From positions 372,001 to 436,000 of the forward strand of contig PZJY01000002.1 in assembly GCA_031472005.1 (NCBI GenBank): a stretch of DNA of 64,000 nucleotides. The letters run 5' to 3'. Shown here piece by piece: positions 44,948 through 56,700 of the stretch (its first letter is position 1; every line of letters starts with the position of its first letter). The notes below the pieces were generated by a model, which was given only the letters and a program-made list of their open reading frames with translations, ran no database searches and was not told where the DNA came from. Made by a program: the position numbers and the translations under genes. The stretch comes from Tetracladium setigerum (Eukaryota > Ascomycota > Leotiomycetes > Helotiales).

Positions 44948-46230
44948 TACCTATCTGATTTGCTCTGGTCTGGGGTTGGATGGGAAGTTTTGCGATCACA
45001 GGGTGGGAGGAAGGAGACTGTGCCGTGGAAGGAATGCGAATTATTTTATTTCGATGTCAATACCACTCCTCTTCAACCAAAATCCTCTTATCGATATGGG
45101 CGTCCAATTTTTTGCCCTTTTTATGTATTATTTGCATTAATTAACCTGTTTGTGTGTGAGATGTGATCCCTTTATATGTCATTTGCAGTGCGTGCTTGGA
45201 AGTCGCGTACTCGGTCTTTCGATCACTTGCTTTGCAGTCTTTGTCCTTTCCGTTGTTGCTGGTAAAGAAATGATCTATTTTTGCATGTTAGCAATTGCTC
45301 TTTGCTTGTGGTATTCTCTGTCGTCGGGTTGAGCAAATAAAAACCGTTGCCTGCTATGAAGGAAGAGGCATTTTCGCTTGAAATGCCAAGGTTCCGCCAA
45401 ATGTGGTGTCGGGGAGCGAAGAATATCAAGATTTTGTAGAGAACAGGAAGATTTGGCGGGATACGTGTATTAAGTAACTGCACGCTTTCTCTCTGTTAGT
45501 ATTGCGGAGTTACAAAAGATTGCTGCTATATTGTGTAACAGGTGCATGTCGTTTGTGTGGTTCTTGGCATCTGGTGATGCATTGTTGATTATCTTGTAGG
45601 AAGATAGAATACGGGACATGTAAAAGACTATTAGACTGTTATAAGTATAAATTAGCATTTTTCCTTATAAATGGTCTTTTCAAGTAGCAGAAGGGCCTTA
45701 TACCCTGAATCTTTATAAGTGGTCACCACCCTTGGTTACGCGACCATTTCTCCTATGTATTTCCCACGTGTTAATTAGACCGCAGAATTCATAGATGAAC
45801 TAGGCTAAAATAATATTAAAGTGAAGTCTCGGGTGAAATAATTCTGCCAGGCTTCCCTAAAGAGCGGTTTGCCAAAGAGGGTGGTCATCTTCTCGACATC
45901 TTCGATCGCCAACCTCCATCTTCAGTCACCAACCTCGCACCTTCAAATATCAAACGCCGACGAAGCACACTCATCTACCAGATCTTTGCATCAAACGCGC
46001 CACAAGATTCAACATTGTCTCATCTTCGACTTGCGCTGATTCTTTGTTCTGTCCATCGACGTTCCCAACTCGCTATCAATTTTTGACCGATCTTCAATTG
46101 ACGTGCGCCGTCAACCTACGCACTAGCTCACCACTATCATTACTTGCAGCACAACAGGACCTTGATAATTCACATTTGTTTTTGGTCGGCTTTACATCGC
46201 TCTGGCTATTGTAAATCATTAGTCGCAACA
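44948..46230. other. Intergenic region with no recognisable gene
   Basis: About 1.3 kb; T-rich to 45330 and AT-rich to 45850. The final 300 bases are C/A-rich like a fungal leader for the next gene. Confidence 0.45.
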
Positions 46231-48170
46231 ATGAGTCAAACCAACGACCACGCCCAGAAAGTCTGCGATATTATAGACCAGCTGAAGAGCAGTTGTGACG
46301 ACACTAATTCTTTTAACGAGACTCTAGTGAGGAAAGCTGATCATTTGAACATTGAAATTAGCATTCTTCTGCTCATGCTTTGCGACCGAGGAGAGCTGGT
46401 AGGAAATTTGACAAAGTAACTTATATTTCGATATCCCTCGACTTTAAGATTTTAGCTGACTTTTGTTGTTTCAAGTCTTCTCACAGCTAAACGCCTCATT
46501 GTCTATGGAAGAGTTCTTGAGGAGAAGAATATCCCGAGCGCAGAAGTGATTGCAACACTCGCCGCGCAGAACGAGGCTCTGACCCTTGAGCTCCAGTACA
46601 GCAAGTTCAAAGAAAGGATACTCAAAGTCGCCTGCAGTATGATTGTGCGAAGCTACGAGGATCATTACGATGGCCTTAAACATGATACGGAAGTCAGAGA
46701 GCTGGAGGCCGCGATTTGGAAAGCAATTCGTGCTAAAGGCACAGACGATCTTGCCAACTTTCAGGACGATGCTGTCACAAAGGCGCTCCTTGAAATAAAG
46801 ACCGGTTTTGAAAGTGAAGTTGCCGGTCAAAGATATAAAACTGCAGAAGGCGCTGAACAGAGCAGGGCTGCGATCTTCAATGCTGAGTGAGGCGCAAGAC
46901 TTGCTCTTCGAACTTCTCGATGAATATCATGAGCAACATGGGTCAACAGCCCTAATTAATCTCCTGCGAGAAAAGAGTGGGAAAATGTTGTCGTATGCAC
47001 AAGACTACGTGCTCCCACCAAAGTTCTCAGGGCGAACTATTGAGGTAGAGGGCGAGGCAGGCCTTCACAAACTTCATGTTCCATTCGTCGACTTATTTCA
47101 AGACTCCATCATACGCGCAATTCTTGGCGACCCTTTGAAAAACATCAAATACGACCCTTCCCACCAGGCCCTCAATTCGATTTCAGTACCCTTGGCAGAA
47201 TGGCAAGTCATTCATAACAAAATCAACGAGGTATATGAACACGCTTCTGCTGCAGTTCTAAATTCTGCGGAACATCTCACCTTATGTAGTTCTGTCGTCT
47301 CCATGCAAGCACAACTGCTTAGCGTTCAAATTAAGCAAGATGAACAGAGTCGGCTTGCAGCAAAACATAAGGGGGAGATCGACACGCTGAACCAAAGATT
47401 AAAAATGTGCCTGAAAAGAGAGAAAGATCTCATCGCATCTTGTAGAGCAGAAGTCCAGCAGCTCGATGCAAGAGGGCATGATCAATCCTCCTGCCCACTC
47501 ACAAGCACTCTCCAACGACGCGACAAAGAGCTTTTCGGATAGAGGAAGAGAGCTGGCACATGCCATTCAATCTGCTCACGGTCGCGAACAAAAGTTGAAA
47601 ACTGAAATCTCCCAAATCGACACCTTGAAGAAGGAACTCGAATTATCTCGTCTCGAGCCCGAAAAGATCAAGGAACAGTTTTTCAAGAAGATTCAGCGTG
47701 GACACGACAAGAACAACGCCCTCGCGACTAAGTTTTCTGAGGAGCAAGATGCGCACAAGGTCACACAGTTGGATTGCAAGGCTTGGAAGAACGGATGCGA
47801 GGAAGGCCAAGCCACTTTGCAAAAGTATCGGGACTCAAATCTCAAGGGCCAGAAAGTCGTCGCCGATCTGAAGGAGAAAAACGCGCAATTGCAGATGGAT
47901 AAATTCAAGATGGAGGCCAGCATCAACGAGTTGGAAATTCTGGTTCAGCTCGCGAAACCAGCTTCATTCGGAGACGACAGAGACGGCACTCCCAACGAAT
48001 TTCCTTCCATTCTATCGAGCGATGCCAGAGACTCCACGGAAGTTGACGGAGTACCCACTGAAGCCTTTACCCAACTCGCAAAAGAGGCCGATCTTGTACA
48101 AGAGGAGAATCGCCGATTGACTGTTTCGCTTCGTCAGAGGGAGCAGCTCCACAACGCAACCTTAGATTAG
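46231..48170 (+). CDS. Coiled-coil protein of unknown function, gene structure uncertain
   Basis: The ATG at 46231 opens exon 1 (to 46415); a clear 60-nt intron (46416-46475) joins ...ELVGNLT to NLLTAKRLIVYG. After that, coding-like sequence continues in three overlapping frames. Possible introns at 46814-46865 and 47442-47505 would join them in phase, but their splice sites are weak. The frames together give roughly 600 residues, mostly heptad-rich and charged: EDHYDGLKHDTEVRELEAAI, LLFELLDEYHEQHGSTALIN, LAAKHKGEIDTLNQRLKM, ELAHAIQSAHGREQKLKTEI, DLKEKNAQLQMDKFKMEASI, KEADLVQEENRRLTVSLRQ. I do not recognise the family; a long coiled coil suggests a scaffold or cytoskeletal role. Coding-like sequence continues for 33 codons beyond the TAG at 48168-48170. 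A decayed gene is the alternative. Confidence 0.6.
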
Positions 48171-51100
48171 CTAGAAGCAGAGAAATCAGAGACTGCAAAG
48201 CTAGCAAGACAAATAGAACTGATGACAGCAGCTCTCGCAGTTGCTAGTATCAGCGTGCCAGATAGGGAATGAGCATAAGATAAGATAAGTTAGTTGTGTA
48301 TTTTGTAGTAGAAAGTAGTTCTTGCTAGATTGCGATAGTTCTTGTTTTGATCTGATTTGTATAGCGAAAGATACCCAGTTTCCAGAGAAACAAGTTAGAG
48401 ACGACTTTATTGAGAGGACTTGAAATTTGATAGGAAAATTCCTGCAGCCGGCCTGTTGAGAGGACTTCTAGCTTCGAATTTACATGCTCTATGGAATGCC
48501 AGCTTCTTCCCAACTCCAAACTTACAATATCGACTTGACTTTCAGAGACAGATCAGTAATCAATTGGTGTTATCGTCTAAAGAGGACCAGCATGAATTAG
48601 TAGTGTTCTCTCTAATATAGCGGCATGGATGATTTGCATATCTAGCTTATTTACAATGCCCCCTTCCATTTCTCCTCCTTACTCCCGAGTCCCTACATCA
48701 TTCCACCTCCTTCATTCTTATTCCCTATTTACCTTTATAACCGTAATAGCCTTATTAACCTTATTCCCTCTGCCTCCTTCACACTACTGTAGGGTAACGA
48801 ACCAACTAACTCCGCAGCTAAAAAGATCTCAAACCCAAAAATCCAAAACTCAAAAAGTGTTCACTAAAACATGAGGCTGACCACGCTTCGGGGGAATATC
48901 AATGCGAAAAAAACCGCCCATGGTATCGTCATCTAATTATGTGCTGTAATCTGCCCTGTCCACCACAAAATACCTGCGGAGGGACAGTGTATAGTACGTA
49001 CAGTACAGAACCTAGGTACATATCAAATATGTACACCTCATACCACATACCACGCAGGTTACTTACCAGCCACCAGCGCAAATTCACCACCTCTCCATTT
49101 CCCCATTAGTTCAAACTCAAACCCAGCTCACTCACTCATCATGACAATTTCTCTCCTTCCACCCACCACGGGCTCAATACTAACGAACAACCAACAAACC
49201 ACCTCCCAATCAACAAAAAAATCAGGTTTTCAAAACACCACCACAAAATTCCCAGATCGTCAGATCTACTAGTCAACTAAATGCAACTCCCATCGGACAA
49301 TCGGACGCTTTCTTACCGCGTCTAGTTCAGGGTCGCGGGCATTATTAGCTCAGCCCAACTCAGCTCAGCTCATTTTCAACTCAGCCCAGCCATCATCCCG
49401 TCCCCCAGCAGCCTTACCGTAGGGTTGAAACACTACTGTACGACCCTATTAGGCTATCTACCGTACGGAGTACGAAGAACAATCAGGCTTTGTTAGCTTT
49501 GTAAATAAACCTTCGCTTAACATACCTTAGTGGGCATTAAGCCTCACATTTTCCCTCCGTCCTCGCCCACCTCATCCACGTCTACCACTTCGCCTCAATA
49601 CCGCGTGTTTTTAAGTTTTTTCCTCTTTTCGATGTGGGGTGAAGGAAGAAAGCGTTGGGGTTTGTTATGCTGTGACAGACTTTCGTGACTACCTACTTCC
49701 AATTAGTAATAGGAAGGTTGGAAGTTGGAAGTATTAGGCGCTTGCAACAACTGCCTAGCTGAACTCCTGCACTAGATGTCGGGATTACTTTGCTAGTTTG
49801 GGTATGGTATGGTGGTGAGCGGACGGGCGGGTTAGGTGGGTTGGAACTTGTCAACTTGCCTACTGCTTGCCTACGGAGTGGTGGGAGCCGAGTCAGTGTT
49901 TTTGAGTTTATTTGTTAAGGAGAGAGAGACTGAGAGATGCCAAGATATCGCCATAGTGTAACTACCTAGGCAGTGACCTGAGGCGTTGTCTATTAGTTTC
50001 TTTTCTTTTTTTTTTTGTTAATGAAAACTTGCTTGCTTTCTTGGCAGTGCGTTTGGCCTGTCTCGTGATAAAAGTGTTTTGCGAGATGGCTTGGACTGTT
50101 CGTTGTACGCGTAATCAATGATGATTTGGTTGGTGGTGTGTTTGTGTTTGGGGAGGTGTAGATGGGACAAACATGCAGGATGAATGAATGCGTAGCCCAC
50201 TACTAGTAGGGCAGAGAGAGAGAGAGAGAGAGGTAGCGAGCTAATCCAATTTTTTGTTGGCGAATAGATTACTGTAAGAACGATTAGGTTGCTTTGGCTT
50301 TTGCTTTGGTTGGGTTTCGAGGTCGGAGGGAAGACGGACTTATCGAATAGACATTGGGTGAAGAGTTGCACTACCTTTATCGTCTCTCCTCGACAGAAGC
50401 ACATTAAGCCCCCAAAACAAAAACAGAAGGAACTTGTTTATAAACTCTCTTGAATATAGGCATACCGATATAGATACATCCCATTTCATATAAAAAATTA
50501 CCATGACCAACCGACCCGGCTGTTTCACCGTACATATTCGGTTCATCAATCCTTCCATCATTCCTTCCTTTTCTCCATTTAGTTTCGTTCCTTCCCTTCA
50601 TTCCGGTATTCCAGTCCGATATTCCCTAAGAATTTCCCCATCCCAGTTGTTGTCCCAAAAAACCTTTCCTATTCCCCCAAACCAAAAACCGCACAATAAG
50701 AAAAGGGGGAAAGAAGAGCAAAACAACAAACGCCTATGCAGATGCCAAGACAGTTTTAAAAAAAGAGAGAAAAAAAGGGATGACAGAAGAAGAATAGTGG
50801 GCATGCACTTCTCGTGTTCGTTGCTTGCTCGCTTCGTGATTTGTCTGTAGTAATGAGAACGTAGGCAAGGTGCGCCTTGACGTCGTCTCAGGCAAGCCCA
50901 AAAAAAATGCTGGGTAAACTTGGTTGGAGGTTTTTAGAGGCTTCAAGAAGAATAGGTAGAAGGTCGAAAAAGTAATGATATTGCGAAAAAATATGGGTGT
51001 TGAAATGCCGATAATTAGGTAGTTGAGCAAATATATAACTTGTGGAATGCTGCCATGAATTGGAGAAAAGCAAAAAACCCCATCAACCGAAAATCCGGGT

Positions 51101-51316
51101 ATCTCATGTACGGCCGTAAAGTTTGGTATCTTTTTCTCTTTCTTTTTGGTGTGTCGTCGTTTCGCCCCGTTTCCTCATATTCCATTTGCTTTGATTCTTT
51201 TTTCTTTTACTGTTCATGTCGATCAAAAAAATTCGCTTCGTCGTTCATTGACTTTCATGTGGCAGTCGCTGTGCTCTTGATCTGATTTTGCACTGACGAG
51301 ACGGTAGGGAATTCTC
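48171..51316. other. Large intergenic region
   Basis: About 3 kb without a recognisable gene, apart from the 48171-48269 extension of the preceding frame. It holds CCTAGGT palindromes (49010, 49965), an (AG)n run at 50213-50232 and pyrimidine-rich tracts. Part of it should be the 3' region of the zinc-finger gene on the minus strand. Confidence 0.45.
50213..50232. repeat. Dinucleotide microsatellite (AG)10
   Basis: A pure run of alternating A and G of about 20 bases. Confidence 0.8.
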
Positions 51317-53758
51317 TCAGAGAATCTCCTCCTCATCAATAATGCTAACCCTCACATTCCCACCGGGGCTCATCCTATCGGGCCCTCTAATTGGTTCGGG
51401 CAGTGGCTCATCTTTCATACAAGCATTCTCCAGCATATTCGTCCATTTCCCACTCGTCCCCGCATGACTATGCTTTAAATGCTGTCTGAAATGATCTGCC
51501 CGAAAGAACTTCTTGGCGTGATTGCATTCTCCGAACTTATGCATTTCCTGCAAATGGATGATTCGCATCTCCCAGTCTTGGTCGGTCGGGACGGAAACTT
51601 GCGGTCCGTTACCAGGTGCAGGCGATGAGATACCACAGCGAGGGAAATCCTCACCGCAGTATCCACATGTATCTGCGTCGGGTCGGTTTGGAGAAGTGTG
51701 AAAGACAGCCTCGTATCCTGCCAGAGCAGCGCAGGACCAAGAATGGCGACGGAGATGGAGGGAATTTTGGTGTCGCTCTGCCTCGTTTTTATTCTTGAAA
51801 CGATTTCTACAATATGCGCATTCGTACTGCTTTTCTTGTTCATGAGCACTGTTTGAAAGGTTAGAAACGCCTACACAAACTTTGGAGGGTTGATTATTAC
51901 TTCAGATCTTCTTGGGATTCGAACTTCTTGGGCTTCTTTGGACAGCATTCACACATGAATACACCCTGTAATCTAGGAGCACCAGAATTCTTCGAGTGAC
52001 TGACGCTCTCCGATAATTTTCTTGCCGTAATCAAAGGTCTCGAGTCCGAAGGCACACGTTGATGACCAAGTTGACGAGCGATTGAGCTTCCAGGACTAGA
52101 TGTTACAGATATCGAAGTTACATAGGGAGAATCTGAGACGTCAGTGTTCGGCGAGACACCTCCAGGCGATAAACGCCCATACGATCCCATACTCGCAATG
52201 CTCCCGGTTGAGAGTGACATGTTTGAAGCATAGGAGTTGTTTCTTGGCGCTGATCCGGTAGAGGAAATGGATGCAGACGTGGAATGGTAAGGGGGAGCCG
52301 GTGAAGCTCGCGCTGCACATTCACGGCGTCTGAATAGGTCGCCTACACTGCCTGCTGTGTGCAATGTCGGTCCCTCATCTCCTGGTGGGGAAGATGCCCG
52401 CCTCTTTTGCCCAGTGGTTGCGTTTGGCGAATAAGAATCCGTCCTACTCGAGTAATCTTCAATATGAAGCCTCCTTAATCCAGTCTCTTCCATCTGGAAG
52501 TCTCCATCATTATCCGGTGAAACTCTGGCATCATAGCTTTCACGAGACCTGCTCGTGACGCTGGACGCATCGTCGGCAACACTTATCATCGCATCGCTCC
52601 CAGATCTTCTACTGTATGAGAGAGGCGATCGCTCATAATCCATGGCATCACCAGACAGTTTGGACTCATGGTGCCTGGATCCCTCAAACCTGGGATATGA
52701 GTTTTTAGGCGAGATGGCAGCGGAGAGTGGACTGTCTGTCCATCGAGCCACGGGACTTTCAGCAAAATTTGGGCGACCTGTTATGATTGGTAGAGACAAC
52801 GGTTTGAGCTGAGTCGGATGTCGGTGGTCAAGAGCCATGCGTGTTGTCGGCGAAGATTCGGTGGCTGACGAGCTGAAGGCGGATTGATGGTAACCGCGGG
52901 GGGAGTCTTGTTATCACTCCCCCGACGAGAATCAAGTTTCTGCAGCAGCGATTTGTCATACGCTTGTGCATTATTACTTCGATATTGGTTGTGCACCGAA
53001 CTTTCAAAGGATCGAGCAGAGTTTGAGTCTTGGTACTTTGAGCTAAAGAGAAAAGAAGAATGTTAGCGGGACACAGAGAAAAGAAGGGTGAGAGCGGGAG
53101 CAGAAACGGCCTGGTGGTTTGTGGATTGCATCCGCCCAATGCGCAAGGCGCAAACATCCACCCAACAATTTGGATCTTGTGGCCAGAATCCGAGATGGCC
53201 GTAGGGCTGAAGGGGGAATTGGAGGAGGAAGAAACGAAAACGAAGTACGAACAGATTTGACCCAATGCTTGTGCCAGACAAACTTGCGTATCCCTCATCG
53301 CGTAGATATGAACTCTCTCTTGCATCTGGCATGCCTCTGCTCGACTTGATTGTCGCTGTCGAGCTCCGGTTGCTGCGAAAGGAGTCGGAGCGGTCGTCCA
53401 TGAAGCTGCTGTTTCTGCTCATAAAACTGCTGCCCCCAAGTAGACTCGAGCCAGGCGCAACCGAGGAAGACTGTGAACCCCAACCGTTGCTATTCTCGTG
53501 CAGATTGCCCCATTTCCATGCTATATCCGGCCCATTGTCCCCTCCAGATGCGATGTCTGCGAGATGTCGTGGTGGAGGAAGAGGCGGCGGAACGGGCTCT
53601 CTTGAATTCGGTATTGACATTGGGATTGATGTGGGCGACGCTGCTGAGTTGTAGGAACTCGACCTGCTCAATGTTTGGTAGCGCTCGTGTCGATTTGAGT
53701 CTTGTACGAAGATTTCGGGCAGCCCTTGGGGCCGCGAACCTCCTCGGGGCATTTCCAT
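51317..53758 (-). CDS. C2H2-type zinc-finger transcription factor, frame broken once
   Basis: Exon 1 (53758-53262) encodes MEMPRGGSRPQG... with Pro- and Ser-rich segments. A 219-nt intron (53043-53261) leads to exon 2 (53042-51901), and a 52-nt intron (51849-51900) to exon 3 (51848-51317). The N-terminal two thirds is disordered, Ser-rich and full of Ser-Pro sites. The DNA-binding part is C-terminal: FMCECCPKKPKKFESQEDL, then YECAYCRNRFKNKNEAERHQ with NSLHLRRH, CGYCGEDFPRCG, and a final FGECNHAKKFFRADHFRQHL KHSHAG unit. Within exon 2 the frame of exon 1 (...RGSDNKTPP) and the frame of the rest (RGYHQSAFSSSATESSPTTR) differ; one extra base in the G6 run at 52898-52903 would join them into about 725 residues. 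I recognise a widely conserved fungal C2H2 factor but cannot name it. Confidence 0.82.
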
Positions 53759-56700
53759 CTTGCAGGTTGGTGATGTTGTTATTTGTTGTTACTGCTGCTG
53801 CTGCTGTCGTTGTACACTGTAACTTGCCACCCGCGACTCAGCTGGAGTGTTTGAAGCTTACTCCACGGCGCGCTGCTACTGCTGCTGCTGCTGTTCGCTC
53901 CCAATTTCCTTTGACGGTGGTGGCGAGAAAAGTGGATGGTTTGAAGGAGAATAGGGTCTGCACGCAACACATGGGAAGATGCCCCCTTCCCAAACAATTA
54001 AATCGATCAGTATACGACGCAGTCGACCAGCCCAGTAAGGAAAGATGTTGGCCCCCGGGATATCCAACAGCCCTACCACATCGAAGGAATACGACGAATA
54101 CTGGATCAAGTGGTCCCAAGGCTCCGCGACTTCAGATTACTACTGAGAGGCGGCTCTTCGGACAGGGCGAGAGAAAGGGATTGTTGCTGGATGCTCGTAA
54201 CCGTCGTTGGCCCAAAGGGGAGAGCGAATGCTGGGGAGCAAGCAAGAAGCAACAAACAATGTAAGTCAACCCGCGAGTGCGACTGGTGAGTTAGCCTTTC
54301 AGCGGAGATGCTTGGCCCTATTCAGCCACCGTCGACACAGCTGAGTCAAGGTTGGTGGGCGAGGAGAGAGTCGGATTTCGGAGTATAGCGAGGGGTGGTA
54401 TTGGGTGTAGAGGTGTAACAATGGCTGTGTAGTGGATAGACCGGGTTTCGCGTGTATACTCGGTCTCTTCAGGTTGACAAGGTCAAGCAAATCAAGCAAG
54501 CAAGAGGGTATTATTAGTGGTGGTGGTGAGGTAGTAGTCGGGTGGGTGGTGGAAGACGAAGGAGAGGCTTTTGAGGGACTCCCAGACTCCCAGAGTCTAG
54601 TGTCAAGTTCAAGCGTAGGATTTTTTGGTTCGGGCGTTAAAGGGCTGAAGGGCTCTGACAAGGGCATCACCGACATGCTGCGGAGGAGACGAGACTAGGA
54701 GTTTAGTGGTGGTGGCCAAGGTGGTGACTGGTCTAGTGACAGAGAAGACGTCGACGGGAGTTTTGTAGCACGCGGGCCTTTGAACGGGGGTCAGGGATGT
54801 GGGATTAGGTATTATGTATTATTACTGTATGTATACTAAGTCTCATATTTGCCGATCTACTTGGGATTCTTGGAAGCAGTGGTAGTCACTAGTCACTTCA
54901 CAGTTGACCTACTCCCAGTCCCCTGGCTTTCACTCGTTCGGACGGCAGTAGTAGTTACGACTCTGTACTTACAGTCGTCAGACTAGGTACTGTAACTGTG
55001 GGTGATGACGCCGGAGTAGTGAGATCGTTGCTCACGCACTTTTGTCAATAAACGGCACGGCGGAGCATCGAGGCTGTTGGAGCAATGCTCGAGGGCTCTG
55101 AGTCTCTGACTGACTGCGAGATCCTCGAGAGACACGGTAAGAGAGCGAGAAGTGGGTATACTGTATGTGCTGTATGTGTGCCAAACCTTTCGTTGTTCGT
55201 TTGTAGTCAGACTGACTGACCGCATCTGCCTTCCTGCCTGCCTCGTGTCATATGCAGTATTTATGGAGAGAGAAGAGAGAAAGAAGAGACCCAGAATGTC
55301 GATCAACGGCGTCAAACACCAGGGCCCATCTCGCGGCTATGTTACTCACCGACACTCTCTCTCGCTCTCTCCTGCGCCCCTTACTTTGATATTGCCGCCG
55401 CATTATCCATCAGGAGCGCATGTCACCAACTTCAAAGTCACTTGAGAAGTTCCACCACCACGACGTCCACCAGCTCACCATAACAATGCTCTCCTCACAA
55501 TGGCCTTGTTGCCTGCCAGCCGGCCTTCCTCCCAACGTCCCATGTAGGGCAACGGACAGTTCGCACATCTGCAAAGCGGTCCGCAGCGACATAGCGACAT
55601 GGGTTCAAAGCGAACCCGCCAATGGCGACTCGCATCATGAGATTTAAAATGGGAAGATGTCCCCTCCTCTTCACTGGCTTCAGGGTAGCTGACACGGGCG
55701 CGGGCGCGGGGTTTTTGTGTTCGCAGGGGGCAGGGGGGCAATCAAAACAAGACACTGCATTACCAGAATCGTTGCGCTGCCGAGGATGTCAACAAGGCGG
55801 CTCGCTTACGGAGTACATGGGGTGACTAGTGGTCTCGGGCTTTGGTGCTTTCTCAGCCCTATGATCCCTAACGCCCTCAAGCCCATTGATTCCTTTTGGC
55901 TGGTACTTGGCAAGTGTGTCTCCCCATTGTTCCATTCCTTTTACGGCATCTCTTCCTGTCTTGGGGTGATTTGATTCACATGTTCGTCAATATTCAGCCT
56001 CCCAGGTGGATGAGTGGTCGTCGGGGAATAGTGAGACACTTCGTAATAATAATGAGATACCCTAGTGGGACGACCTTCTTGTTGCTTTTCCTTGATGCGC
56101 GCGCGCTAGAAATGGATAACTGGCCAAGGGCAATCTGGAAACAACTCTTGGTGGCAGTTGGTGGCAGTTGGTGACAGCTGAGGAAGAAGGGCATTGTGGA
56201 AAGGTGCAGCGGCTAACCAAATCGTCCATCCATCCGTCTTTCTGCACTCCCACTCATCAACTGCTGCTGCTCTCTTCCTTCTCTGTCCACCAATTCGGAA
56301 GAGGCCCAAAAATAATGAAAGCTTTGCTGCCGAGCCGACTCCCTGGCTGCTGTGAGCTGTTGGGTAACAATTGTGAAACACAACTTTAATCATCGGATAT
56401 TAAAAATCCTGTTTATAAAGTTTTGCGCACATTTTCTTTGGCTGGAAATTCCCTCCGCACTGCACAAGTGTTTCTGTCAATATCAAAACTGCATCCCAGG
56501 TCCACCATATCCTATATCAGAACTTGATAATGGAGCTTTTCAACACTCTCCATTTTTCCTTACCACTGTTGAATCGTGGACTAGATATCATTACCACTGA
56601 TTGGTTATATTACGAGATCACGCTCTGTCCAATGGTGGCCTTTTCTCCATAGTGATTCCTTCGTTCGCAAGTTACGAACGATGGGTATGAGTAAGGTTAA

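Noticed and set aside
53473..54264. 263-codon plus-strand frame
   Set aside because: It is opposite exon 1 and leader of the zinc-finger gene, contains CTG-repeat translations, and starts without ATG.
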